Part shown: one piece after another, positions 47,996 through 60,347 of the stretch | Position numbering within the stretch: position 1 is the first letter of the stretch | How the letters are laid out: each line of letters opens with the position of its first letter | NCBI RefSeq assembly: GCF_910592395.1 | Contig: NC_088311.1 | Location: 19,780,501 to 19,844,500 of the forward strand | From: Lineus longissimus | Lineage: Eukaryota > Nemertea > Pilidiophora > Heteronemertea > Lineidae | Direction of reading: 5' to 3' | Length of the DNA stretch: 64,000 nt | Notes under the pieces: model-generated | What the model was told of the DNA's origin: nothing | The model's input: the letters and a program-made list of their open reading frames with translations, nothing else | Database searches by the model: none | Position numbers and translations under genes: made by a program

Positions 47996-48318
47996 TTAAA
48001 GCGAACTGGAACCGCCGAGCGATTTATTCAACTTTTCGACTTTCACCGCCCGAGAAAGTCGAGTTCAGATTTGTAGCTCCGCCCCCAGTGCCCGAGCATG
48101 CGCAGTTCAATTTGTTATTATTGAGAATCATGTGAGAATCACGTGAGTCATGCGATCTTTCATTCATGAATTTTCGTAGTAAATTCCATAGTAGTGACGT
48201 CACTGAATGATTGACAGCTAGGCGCCATGTTTCATTCATGCCTCGCTCTGATCACCCGATACGCGGGGAATGAAAACGAGGTCATACGAACTGGCTTGGC
48301 GGTTCCAGTTCGCTTTAA
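47996..48318. mobile_element. TTAA-flanked MITE
   Basis: TTAA at both ends (47996-47999, 48315-48318) enclosing inverted repeats AGCGAACTGGAACCGCC and complement. Noncoding. TTAA duplications are typical of piggyBac- and Kolobok-type transposition; which one is unresolved. Confidence 0.75.
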
Positions 48319-50569
48319 TATCTTCGTAAAACGTTGATATCTCGCCGGTTCTGCTCTTACATGTCACATTATTTTTGGCGCGTATACGTGTATCTTGTTC
48401 TTTTAAGTTCTCAGCATTTCTATCATATATTTAGAAAGCAAAACTAACGCGTCAGAAAAGTCTCTAATTCGTTTTGGATAGTGGGCACTTGTATTCGAAT
48501 TGGCTCTCGCAAGACAGTTGCCGTCATAAGATGACATTTTTTATTAAAATACTTCATACATCAAGAACGCTGACGAAACGATAAACGTTTAAATTGATAT
48601 TCTACAAGGCGGGCACTTATTGAAAAATTTATATTAAAACTGCAGGGCCGCATATATATTAGAATCTAACCGAGTTAAAAATAATCGGTAACTAAAACCT
48701 GCGACGATATTGCTAGTATACGACGTTGAGCTATGGCGGTTTAGAGTAATTATGCAAATGCAATAGCACAAGCTTCAAGACATAACCAGGGAATTGCCTA
48801 TTCTTCTTCCTCTGTATTCATGACAACAAAGAATTGTTGCGGATAAATGAATCCAAGTTTTCAGAATCGATGCGAAGCTCCCACTAACTGTGACAAATTA
48901 GGCGTCGTTAAGCCAACTGCTGTCGTTTAAAAAAAATATTCTCCTTTCATCCTTTGAGAAGGCGAAATGAATCTATCCATGAGACAGCGGTTGGTCACTG
49001 CATATAAGTGTATAGCGACGTGTAGGCTTGAACCGATGTTGTTGACAATCTGCTGGAATGCTCTCTCTCATGACTTGACACCCGGTCCTCGTCTTGCCAT
49101 TATATCAGAAACTAATCCGCTCGTAATGGGAAGTCAACACACGAACCACCCATCTCATTATCACAGGAGATGTACAAGGCGGCGTTATTTACAGGCTTCT
49201 CTCATTCATACAATATGTCCCTGACCGAAATAATACTCAATTTCGAAGGACTATCCGCAGCCGGAGGATTAAGGTCGTAGACGGCCATGGCCATGAATAA
49301 AAAATACAGAAAGGGGTTTCTTCTACATACATGTATATACAGACTGTTCTGTTTTCAGTACGTACTTCTTTCCGAATTTTGGGTATAAATTCCCTCCTGG
49401 TACTCATACGTACACTCTCCTGCGTACGTATAAGCAAGGAGATTGTGATGATTGACTGATCAGTATATATAGATACTGGTGTTTTAAGTCAATGGCACAG
49501 TTGATGTGTTAAATACTTAGTCATTTATTATCAATAGGAAGGATGTTTATTAAGTTGCCATTTCAAAGATTTCTCTCAATCTTCGAATAGCCCCCTCACA
49601 TGCACCGACGTCGGTTTCGATGGGAAGATATCACACAAGAAGAAAAACAAGGAGATTTTGCAAGTGGCTGGCAACTCTTACTCTTATTTGTTTGAAGACA
49701 ATGTAAAGGGCGCTTGGTAAACACGATCAAGATTCCTTCAAGATAGCTCTTGCTGCACCAGGAACACTTTTTAAATATTGAAGGTTGGGCCGACGTCTTG
49801 ACGAAGCAATTTCCGATTCGAATCGATCTTAGTTTCATGTATTATTCAGTGCCGAAAACAACAAAGCCAAGATTGGTGGTAAGATTGTTCGGTTCGTTGC
49901 TTCTCAGAAATGCGTGTGCTTTTAGAGAACCGTTAAAATCCGACAGAAGTATCGGAAAAGTCAGTTTTTCGTCTTGGTGAAAAGGCTTCTCTCCAATTGA
50001 GCATTACTGGTGTGTATAAAGTAAATGTATTTTCTATACGGGTATACAGAGGAAAATCCCTGCCATTATTTTATCCACCCCGGCGTCCCGAAAAAAAACA
50101 TTCCCCTGTAATAAGTTTTGATTGGTGATGGAATCCAGATTTAAAGTATCATATCGAGAGATGACAGTTGTATTGTTATATGCCAGTACGATCCCCACTG
50201 GGACTTCAATCATTCATGATTGATGATGTGAAATAACAACCATCAGACTCAAGTATGAGTTCACTACATGTTATTTTCTCTAGCAATTTCGCACCCTGCG
50301 GTGAAACATACATAACAGTGTTTGAGAATGAAAATTTAGATTTATTTGAAAGATGGATGTTTGCCATTAGATCGGATTTCGAGCGCTATTAAAATCGTTT
50401 GAAATACAGTTTAGTTGTGAGAAACCAGCAAGATCACAATTCACCAAATTTCTGTGCCGAATTATTGCCACACTATTGAACTACATCGGGCATTTTAATC
50501 GACTGTTTAAACTTCTTGGCGCCAAAGAAACAACGTCACCATTGTGGCGAAAATAACTTCATACTACCA

Positions 50570-50612
50570 GAGAGTCTTTCAAATATTATTTCAAATTATT
50601 TGAGAGACTCTG
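50570..50612. repeat. Small hairpin
   Basis: AGAGAGTCTTTCAAAT pairs with ATTTGAGAGACTCT across a short AT-rich loop. Possibly a MITE relic. Confidence 0.6.
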
Positions 50613-50989
50613 ATACTACCACGTAAATTTGAAATCCAAGAAAGACGACGTCTTGTCGCTGACGGGTCTGGCACCAATCCAAGAAGCAGAGGGAGGATAC
50701 CGTCCGCTACCGTCTCATCCTAATGCAATAAACACAAGGGATGTTCATATGTATCATATCCTATGATATCAGTCCATCATATCATGTTGTTATAGGACAT
50801 TCCTCTTGGGCATTTGGGCTTTATTCAATCAAAATACTACTGGGATAATGGGCATGTCTTTATCCTGTGTCGTACATTTGGGTAATGCTCTAATGAACGA
50901 CAGCGTACGATACGACAACATCCCTCGGGTGAGATTTCAGACGTTAAATATTACATACAGTCTGGGTGAAACACGTCTCGACCTGACTG

Positions 50990-51290
50990 TACAAGCAGTG
51001 GATCATAGCTGGCGGATATGCCTTAGTATGACTCCACTCGCCTTAGCTTGACGTTAGAATACACTGTCTTGTGGCAATCAGCGGGTCAATGCTGGTGAAC
51101 TTGCCACCCGCCTTCGCATGTGATAATGATAGCCCTGTGGCCAACTTCGAGGTCACAAGCAGTGGTTCAGAGCTGGTTAATATGCCAGGTGGCCAACTTC
51201 GGTGCATCAAGCAGCGGGCCAGACCTACAAGTAGCTGATGGCATGCCTGCCGCTCGCCCTAGCGTGATGTCCATCGTTAATGATAGAAGG
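50990..51290. repeat. Diverged tandem repeat
   Basis: At least four decayed copies of a motif like AAGCAGTGGATCATAGCTGG, each followed by TATGCC- and CTCGCCTTAGC-like strings, at 60-90 bp spacing. Confidence 0.55.
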
Positions 51291-51739
51291 CCAAATGTGA
51301 TTTGTAAACCAATCTGTTAATATGTTCCTTATCGGTCTATTTGTGTTTGAATGACGTGATCAAGATGCCTTCGTTGTCAGGTAGAATCGTCCCTCTAAAA
51401 ATAGACTGTGTAAATACTTCTACTTCTGCAAATCGGACCAGATGTGAAGAATTTAAGATCCCAAATGGAAAACATAATCTATTTAATGTACGAAATGCTT
51501 GAAAAGTCTGTAAAATACACTCAATGAAAAATTTGGTTGGACTAGTTCTTTTTGGGGAGGGGTAATTTATTTTCATTTCGTTTCGTTCTAAGGCCAAGGT
51601 TGGAGCACTACAAGCCAGATTAAGTTTCACGAAGTGACCGTTGGGGTCGCGCCCATCTTACTGCAGAGTGAAACTATTTACGGTTCATGTTCGAGGGTTA
51701 TACTACTTGTAGTATTTATCTCTGAATCCAACACACGAC

Positions 51740-51812
51740 ACAGTCCCCTAACTGTACTTACTTGTCACCTAAGACCACCGATTTGGCTTCCTAGATCCTG
51801 CCTAGGGCGCGA
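51740..51812. repeat. Dispersed repeat fragment shared with 17.19 kb
   Basis: CAGTCCCCTAACTGTAC and ACCGATTTGGCTTCCTAG match the 17130-17262 repeat in order and spacing. Confidence 0.5.
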
Positions 51813-52234
51813 CTATATTACTGTGCCTTGGGTATACAAGTTTCGTTGATACTAGCTTATGAGGCGATATAATTTTGGTCAGTCATACCCACTGTGGACA
51901 AGCGCGTCGCAAGCAGATAGTGGACAGAAGAACGGTCAGTGGCCACCTCCTTTTTGAAGTTGACACGTGCACATGATCTATATTATTGCCACCGATATAG
52001 AGCCGATTCAAAAACCCCACCCTTGTAGTATTGGCTTAACAACAACAGATGATCAACGTTGTACGTATCGTTATTTGTCTCTTACAATTAAGCACACCAC
52101 GAGGCCACTGAACCAGATACCAAATATCGTCTTATTGACTTCTGGTTTCCAGGAGGCCACTCTATGATCATTCAGTGTCATGCTCGATGAAAATTTTCAT
52201 CTATTTTCAACGGTTAATATGGATTCGGAAGTTC

Positions 52235-52610
52235 CATTGATTCACATGAGCTGTCAGCACTCGATAAAGATCTACTCTACTTTCACTCGAGATGTGGCAT
52301 GGGATAGTGAAAGCAACTGATGTTTTGTCCAAAGAACCCATAATGAGAATTATGGTGAGCAGGATGACTTTACTCTCGGAGAAATAGATCAAATGATTCA
52401 CTGGCTCTTGAAGAACGAAGTTGTAGATCAAGCAATTCTGACCTCGACTCTGACCTTGACACATGAAATGTCGGCATTCGATGAAGATCACGCACTTTAT
52501 ATGTGGTATGGAACAGCGAAAACAACTGTAGTTTAGTGCGGGGAACCCTGGAATCTGATGAGTTTACGCTTAAAGAACAAAGTTGCGTATCAAATGATAC
52601 GACCATTTCG
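52235..52610. repeat. Diverged direct duplication
   Basis: Two copies about 220 bp apart share order: CTGTCAGCACTCGATAAAGATC / ATGTCGGCATTCGATGAAGATC-type strings, then GTGGCATGGGATAGTGAAAG / GTGGTATGGAACAGCGAAAA-type strings, then ACAACTG and GGAACCC. Confidence 0.5.
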
Positions 52611-53140
52611 TAAGAATACAAGTCAGCTGTGTTTAGCCTAGCCCTGTGACCACTTATGCGGGAACGCCTCTGAACGCCTGGTCTACAGTCTACTTCAAAT
52701 CTACAGGATTGTCGGTGAATCAACGCCCGCCATGGGCAATATCGTGAGTTTGACAGAAGTATCCATTAGGTCAGGAACCAGCTGTCCTGATTTGATTGAT
52801 GAATTCCTACGCATAGACATAGACATACATGTACTTGCTTGGGCTTGCTTGCTTGATTTCTCAGGAAAAGCGATTACATTTCATTGATAAGTAATAGTCT
52901 AACGACAGTGTTCACTATTGATTCGCTCTGTAGGTACAGTACATTAACTGATTGACCGGAAACTGATTGGCCACACTCGAGATCCCGCGTAACGTGCTAC
53001 TGTGAAAAGACGGTCGTGACGGAATCAAGGAGGATAAAGGAAATCCCGATGATGAGAAATTATCGGAGTGATCACATCCAAATACCCTGGAACATAAATA
53101 CATGAACGACAAGAGACTAAGATGTTTCGAGATGGTACCA

Positions 53141-53246
53141 GGGAGTTTTCGCCAAACCCCCAAACGTGAAGACACCCGTCCCACTGTTCGACATCATGAT
53201 CACGATGTCGAACTGTTCGCTTTTTAGGAGCTTCGCGGGAACTCTC
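53141..53246. mobile_element. Palindromic MITE, family A copy 2
   Basis: Inner arms ACTGTTCGACATC and complement; outer GGGAGTTTTCGC against GCGGGAACTCTC. The left arm follows the order of the 32396-32533 element (GTTTTCGC, AAACGT, TCCCA, TGTTCGAC), so the two are relatives. Confidence 0.55.
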
Positions 53247-54548
53247 TCGGCTAGCAACATCGTGGAAAAATGTACGACACTGGGAGCATTCGGGAGGGAG
53301 ACGTACAGCCCGAAGGAACATAACAGCTCTATGAAGGCAAACAACGGTCTATTGTATTATCATCAAAATTATAAAGGATCATAGTCATTAATGTTTCCCG
53401 TACTTAAAAGTATAAAAAAAGAAAAAGAGGTAAATGTTGTAGCACACGTTGACGAAAAAGGGAAGAATAATAGGCTAATTAAGTTAACTAATGTGCGCTA
53501 GATACTTGGTGCTATGGTATCATGACAGTTCCTTCTTTTCACCCAGCATAAAGAAATGAAATAACTTTGCGTTATCACCCATTACGTCGACACGGAACCA
53601 TACATCATCACGAATGATAAAGAATGCAACTAATCTACGATGTGCAAAATTCATGCGAGTGACACTGTGAAAAGTTTCCATATCAATTTACGATGATTCA
53701 TGCACAATGTTCCAATCGTACACAGAGATTGTGGTTTCACGGTTACAAAATGTCTCACATGTCTGAGGCACTCCAGTTCGCTATCATTGGCGTTGTAATA
53801 TTCTATGTACTTCGCCTCGCAATTTTTTTACTGAGATTGGTGTATCGAGAGAGTAATTAGGAAGATGGTGCCGGCTCCTTTCTCTCATGAGATAGGCACA
53901 ACCTCAAAAATACGATTGAATCATGCCCGGGAATTATCGCATGGCAACACCAAAGAATAACACAGTATCCTCGCCAGGTTTAGCATGTTGTCGCGCACAG
54001 GATATTGATTCTCCGGGCAACCCCAAACATCTTCAGGATGCTCTTCTGATCTTTCGCAAACTTCTCTTGACATTTCAGCTGTCTTCAAGGATATGTCAAC
54101 ACTGTCTTTTAATAATGACATGTCAACTATACGCTGGTTATGGTCTTTCTCCCGAGAACTTTAGCATTATTTCATCATGTTCCTCCTTCTGAACCTTGCT
54201 GCGAACGACAACCATATGTGGTAATATTCTCACCTTGTCATGAAAAGCTGTCTGAGATGAGCTGATTATAGACACTTGCGTTCATTTTGGATAAAACTTA
54301 CACGCATTACATGTATCTATCCAGGAGGCGGATCGAGAGGTGCGGTTTACAAAAATTGACAAGCGCGGCCCTGGGTTCCCCGCGGATGGTGCAGCATAAA
54401 TGTTTGGATTTAAACTGCTGAGCTGAAGTCAACACTTTAGTGCGTGAAGAAAATATTGTACTCAAAGTGAAGACCAATCAAGAATCTCGAAGGGAGTGGA
54501 AACGGTTGTAAAATATCTAGTGTTCTAATGGCTAACAGATTACGCGCC

Positions 54549-55533
54549 TATGGCAAGCCAAAGCGGAATTTATTCAAGACTTTAGAATAACCATTCAAGA
54601 AGTTAAATATAAGTTCAAGAAGGAAATATATGTTCAAGACTAAAATATGTTCAACCTTGAATCAAATGTTTTCAACCTTGAATAAAATATGTTCAACCTT
54701 GAATCAAATGTTTTCAACCTTGAATAAAATATGTTCAACCTTGAATAAAATATGTTCAACCTTGAATAAAATATATTCAACCTTGAACAAAATATATTCA
54801 AGACTCACGTGACCATATTCAAGACGCACGTGACCATAAAATTGATGACGTAGAGCGTAGAATCTGTGGTACTTCTGATGCGTTCTGTTTCACGACATGA
54901 TTGATTGCCTGTATAGCCTAAACACTCAAACATGTCAAAAGACAACGAGAATCCGATACAGTGGTGTCGGCCTTAAGAATGAAAGGTGAGAGGCATTGCG
55001 CATTTGGAACCTATAATTTGCCTGATATGTCTGTGAAATATGTATCGACTCTGACATTCACTCGACATCCATGTCATGATGTGTAGGATTACAGTACATG
55101 TCAGGTGTAGGCGGCTAGGTACGTGTACAACCATGTGTCAAAACCTCGTGCGAACAATTCGAGCTCTGAAACGCAACACAAGTACCATGGGTTCGGGAAA
55201 GTCCGGACGCGGGTTCGGGAAAGTCCGTAAAGCATCAAAACATGAGCAACTACGTCATCAATTTTGTGGTCACGTGCGTCTTGAATATGGTCACGTGAGT
55301 CTTGAATATATTTTGTTCAAGGTTGAATATATTTTGTTCAAGGTTGGACATATTTTATTCAAGGTTGAACATATTTTATTCAAGGTTGAACATATTTTAT
55401 TCAAGGTTGAAAACATTTGATTCAAGGTTGAACATATTTTAGTCTTGAACATATATTTCCTTCTTGAACTTATATTTAACTTCTTGAATGGTAATTCTAA
55501 AGTCTTGAATAAATTCCGCTTTGGCTTGCCATA
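54549..55533. mobile_element. Foldback transposon, 985 bp
   Basis: Ends TATGGCAAGCCAAAGCGGAA and complement, flanked by a perfect 6-bp direct repeat CGCGCC (54543-54548, 55534-55539). Arms 54549-54853 and 55248-55533 contain tandem units of about 22 bp (TTCAACCTTGAATAAAATATG and variants). A 394-bp unique centre shows no coding capacity I recognise. The terminal pattern TAYGGYRRSCC and the 6-bp duplication match the 43965-46958 element, though the repeat units differ entirely. Confidence 0.88.
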
Positions 55534-56457
55534 CGCGCCAACAAGCTTCCTGATACTATCCACCGTATACTCAATGCAATGTTGGCGGCGTCTAACAAAC
55601 GTTTTTTTTTAGTCACAGCGTCGAAGAATTGATTGACATCGAGCTGCTATCCCGGTTAGTAAGATTTGGTTCGAGATTACACGTTGATGACGAAGTCAAT
55701 GCCATCTTAGAGATGGGAACGCATCATTCGCGTAGAACACTTTTTTCTTCTTTACTGCCTCTGTCGATTGCAAATCTGATATTCAGAAAGACATTATTTA
55801 TTTATGGGAACAGCGAGTTTGAAATAGAATCTGCATATTGATGCTTTAATCTGTTCATTATTGATGTTGGAAAGAATTATTTCAAGTCATGGTTGGTGAA
55901 ATAAGTTCAAGACACGAAATGACGTTGAGTTGCCTTCTCAGTTGGCATTTTCCATCCCCAACTTCATAACGATTGCGAGACATCGACCCGCACTTCTTTT
56001 GATCTCGATTCAAAAATCATATTCAAAAAGACGATGCAAACGTTAGAATCATCCTCCGCCCCGAGGCTACTTTTGCTATTACCATGATGAAACAGAAGAA
56101 AAAAGGACTGCAATCGGAACGGAAACACGCAATATCCAAACGGTGCTCCTCAGCGTAATGTATAAATACTATGATGTTATTCCTTGCATGTGTGCAGTCA
56201 GGTAATTCGCATTTGCCGTATGGACCCAATAACACCTTCAACGCCCGAGAGGATTTCTCAATGGCTGCCCTCGGTAATGGTTACGAGACTCTGCGTCCCC
56301 ATTGGCCACGATGCCTAACCCTTAAATAGCATCGAGCTCGGAAGAAACATGATGTTAAATTCGTTGAGAATTTTTTATTTTGTGGTTGCTACTTTGATGG
56401 AGGACCTGCCAGCAATAAGTTATAGTTGTTTTTAAGCAAACGTTGCCTGTTTTTTTG

Positions 56458-56800
56458 GGAAAACGAATCGCTCTGATTCTGAATATATACATATCCTTTC
56501 AATACGAATCGCTCTGTTTCTTAATGTGTCCACCCCTGAGGAAAAGAAAACATCGCTTTAATTCTGAATATATCCACCATTGAGGAAAACGACTATCGCT
56601 CTGTTTCTGAGTATATTAATGCTTTGGAAAAACGAATCGCTTTGTTTCTAAACATATCCGCCCTTGAGAAAAGCGAATGATAGCTCTGTTTGAGGGGAAA
56701 TCGAATCATCGCTTCTGTTTCTGAATACATCCTCTCTTTGGGCAAAAGAATCGTCACTCTGTTTCTGACTACATCTACTATTGAGGAAAACTAACCATCA
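56458..56800. repeat. Degenerate minisatellite, period about 45 bp
   Basis: Seven to eight copies of GAGGAAAACGAATCGCTCTG followed by TTTCTGAATATATCCACC-like sequence, each with scattered changes and indels. No coding frame persists through it. Confidence 0.8.
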
Positions 56801-57669
56801 GTCACTCGCCAATCATTATGGCTATGCGTATCTGAAGTAATGTGCTAGCGAGAAACAGACACTATTATCAATATAGTCAAGCGTGTCTATATAGCGAAAT
56901 GAATTGCCATTAAACTGGATAAAGTATACTTTCGTGAGTTTTTGAGACTTAGAGATTTACCAATTTGAACATAACCGCACCTTGAACATTTTAACTGTGT
57001 CATACACGAATGAGTTATTCATTAAGGATACATTTCTCGACGGCAATTTCGTATTTCTACGACATCAGGGATTCGGAAAAGCGTTTTCTGTTTTAACCTG
57101 CAGAAAGCCTTATGACACCCTGATCACCGCATAAGATATCGTCTGCAGATCCCATAATCCACGAAGCAACTAATGACCAAAGTTAAACCGAAATTGATCG
57201 CCTGTTTTTCACCCGACGTGCTCGATTCTGTCCACGTGTCTCGGATGGCGGCTAAGAAGCAATATTTCAGCTACGATAGGTTAGCCTTCTGGTATCGGGG
57301 ATCAAACTGCCAGACTTTCCCGCATAATCGGATCACCAGCCGCAATACCAGTGATATTGTAGATTCGGGGTTGAGCAGACTGTGGCTATTTCTATCGCGG
57401 AGGTGAACCACTGGTTATCCATCATATTTCGCATCGTGGGCTTTTGTAAGATGGATGGGACCGGCGTCGAGAATATCGTTCCTCCCAGGTCTCTTGAGTG
57501 TTGGCCTGGAAAACTGCAAAAGCTTTACTAAGAGTACAGTTGTGGAACAACTGCACAGTCCGTGCTGTAGCAGCGATTTTGCCATCTCTGTCGCTGTGTA
57601 CCATTGACTCCTCGGTGGAGTAGCGAGTAGGGTTAAGTGCCTTGCTGGAGGACACAAAGACGAAACAGT

Positions 57670-57722
57670 GGTGGTGCGTTCGTGAGTCGAACCCACGACC
57701 TCCCGATCATGTGCCAGCCATA
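57670..57722 (-). repeat. tRNA-like remnant
   Basis: On the minus strand TGGCTGGCACATGATCGGGA is followed by a B-box GTGGGTTCGACTC. It is a decayed tRNA-derived repeat; a full cloverleaf is not evident. Confidence 0.4.
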
Positions 57723-59167
57723 TATCATCTTTTCGATTCTGTGTGTCTTTAGTATATCGTCCCCCGCGTTTTTTGGTAAACAAACCAAGATTACTCCTAT
57801 GTCATTTGATAAACGTGATGACGTCATTGAGACGAGATTTGCTCATACAGAACATAGTTTCCTTGGGTTTTACTGTACAAGTATATGTATACATCAAACA
57901 ATCTCATCACCCTCGTTTATGCAAGACAATATCCATGCAGGTGAGACGCAGAGCTATCACCACTTTTCTGATGCTCGCCGCTGGCGTGACAGGAATTTCC
58001 AATCAAACCTTTGTACCTCAACATCGTCCCTAATCAACATCACCTTCTGGGCGGCCGGTGTTATATTCCGACGACGATTCCCACTGCGTCCTTGACGATG
58101 GCATTTTCATTCCCGCGAGAGAGCTTCGAGATGACATACAGTTTTAATGAATTTCCTGAGTGGATTTGAATTCGAATATTTCAAAAGTTCGTTATTTTTA
58201 GTTCAGTCAAAAACTTGGTCAATGTGATTGAGTTAAAAAATCCCACTTGATACCAAGGCATGACTGGCTCTCTATAAATGGTAGTTCTGATTGTTTGATT
58301 TTGATAAACAACTTAATCTGAACAATCAAAAGATAGCTTTCATGTGTCAGCTTTGAGAAGCTATATCCAGGTGGGTGGCTGGGTTGGTAAAAGTGTCCTG
58401 AGGCGTACGCAATAGAGTTATCGGTTTTCTATTAGTAGAGAGGCAGCTAGGGTTCGGAGCAGGACGAGCAGGCATTTTGCAATCAATCAGACACAATCAA
58501 ATGGCAGAGACGCTCTCATTGGGCGCAATTGCTGTTGCGCTAGAATTTCAGCCAATGAGGAGTAATGTCTCAGGAGTTTGTGTGCTTGGCCGGAGAAGCG
58601 CACATGTCCCTCTGATTTCCACGGGATGGTTCTGGGCAAGACAAAGTACTTAAGAATTTAAAGAATAATTCTGTTCAATCATCGTGGCAAGTCATGCTTC
58701 TTCGAGTACTTTTAATGACAAATTCGAGGTATTTTACAATGAAATTGTCATGAACACTCCTCCTGATGCCATTGACTAGATAATGGCTCGGATCATGGAG
58801 GCACACACAGACTTGTCCGTACTTTATGCTAAAACTGTACGATATCACACTCTGGACTCAACGGCGTCAACGGAATAATCTATCTTAGGACCATTTTGGA
58901 CATAGAACGTGATAGTATGCCACGAAACAAGATATCCTTCGTATTATATCGATTGGCTTGAACACTGGTCGAACTACGAGCAGCCCAAGCTTCTTTAAGT
59001 ATTTGCCGTGTCAAATTCTCATCTCTCGACGATATCCGCAAGCCACTTGAAATTGGTCAGTTTATCAAAGCGTCACTACAAGGAAATAGACGAAACTAAG
59101 AGTGATTGGGTGTGTTGTTGATATCATTCTACGAGTGAGTCGCTGAACACTGATCGCTGATAAGCCG

Positions 59168-59889
59168 AGGGCCGTTTAGACGACAGAAAAAAGGCCCGAT
59201 GAGATCCGATCGAATCCGAATGGGGTCTAAATTTCCCTGGTGTAAACGCAAACCGATCGGGTCTCATGTGGTCCCATCGGGTCTTCAAGTGGTTCACCTC
59301 TTTTGCTGGTTCCATCGGGGCTAATCCGGATGCATCCGGATGCATCCGGATCAAATTTGGTCGTCTAAACGCGATCGGGCCTAATGCAGTCTTATCTGGA
59401 CTAATTTTTTTACCTACACGCATGCGTATTGGATATGGTACTTCGGCAATACTTCCTTTCATTATAAACGCGTGTATTTTCGCGGGAATTAATGTCGTTT
59501 TGATTGTCAGTTTTATAGTATTTTCTCTTGGCTTATTTTCATTATTCCAATATGGTGAAGGATAAGTTCACGGACACGGTTGTTTTCGATCTCATACATA
59601 TTTGGAGCGATCAATCCATTCAGCGGAAGCTGGACAGCAGCTACCCCAAGAACGAGCTTGCCTAGTACCATTATAACCCGCATTGCGGCGCTAAATCAGT
59701 GACGCCACCGCGACATCCTGCGGATTATTGTTGGAACCAAAAGAAATTAGCCCACATCAGTCCTCATTGCTGTTAGCGTCTAAACGGGTACATTAAAATG
59801 AGACCACATCCGGTCTGGAATGGGGTTCGATCGGATTGGATCGGAATGCGGTCTTATGCGGTCTTTTTGGAAAGCGTCTAAACGGCCCT
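59168..59889. mobile_element. 722-bp non-autonomous DNA transposon with Myb/SANT-like gene fragment
   Basis: Ends AGGGCCGTTTAGACG and complement. Subterminal regions carry repeated GATCCGATCGAATCC, TCTAAACG and GATCGGGTCT motifs in both orientations, and three GGATGCATCC units near 59325. The right part carries a short coding fragment (separate entry). The target duplication is unresolved. Confidence 0.75.
59552..59665 (+). pseudogene. Myb/SANT-like DNA-binding domain, N-terminal fragment
   Basis: 37-residue frame from ATG 59552: VFDLIHIWSDQSIQRKLDSS. This fits the first helix of Myb/SANT-like or MADF domains of transposon-linked DNA-binding proteins (LIxLWxDxxIQxxL). Stop at 59663. The remaining helices are missing. 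Harbinger transposons encode such a protein beside their nuclease, which suggests a Harbinger origin. Confidence 0.5.
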
Positions 59890-60347
59890 GATGGGTAGTA
59901 GCAAATGGTTGGAAGTTGTGATTACATTGTATCTGATTTGCCCTCGCTTGGGTATCGTTGTTTATAACTGATTCATTAATATCACCAACGTAAAATAATC
60001 ATGTTTTTCTGGATAAAAATCCTGACAAATTAGTTTGGTCTCTGCTTGAAAGCACCCTATCTGTCTTCGGTTAATAACGTAGATTTTTTTTAAATCACCC
60101 ATCAAAAAACATAAAAATTGCCGTTAATTCCTTTTTACTGACTAGTTTTACAATCACGAATGGTCTGCCGCATGTTCACAAGGTCTCTGCAGCACTACAT
60201 CATAATTATTGGCTACTCCACTCTGGGTCACCCTCCGTCTGGCCCCAATCCCGCAGGGGATATTAGGCGAAACAGAATTTGCCTGCACGTCGTTACAGTC
60301 TTGGTATACTGCCCTTATAGACAAAAGACGATTACCCATCATGTGTG
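59890..60347. other. Intergenic, nothing supported
   Basis: No gene, repeat or motif I can support between the 722-bp transposon and the hairpin that precedes the intronless gene cluster. Confidence 0.5.

Larger units (their letters stand above)
48319..54542. other. Gene-poor intergenic region
   Basis: No supported gene. It contains a hairpin (50570), diverged tandem and duplicated repeats (50.99, 52.24 kb), a dispersed repeat (51.74 kb) and a MITE (53.14 kb), each listed. Confidence 0.55.
55540..59167. other. Gene-poor intergenic region
   Basis: No supported gene. Short frames such as 55629-55841 (plus) have no family match. It holds the 56.46-kb minisatellite and a tRNA-like remnant. Confidence 0.55.

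Noticed and set aside
54549-55533. Gene from the frame 55076-55420
   Set aside because: The frame continues through the inverted-repeat units and its 5' half has no family similarity.
57637-58095. 152-codon plus-strand ORF
   Set aside because: It overlaps a tRNA-like remnant and competing open frames on both strands; no domain seen.
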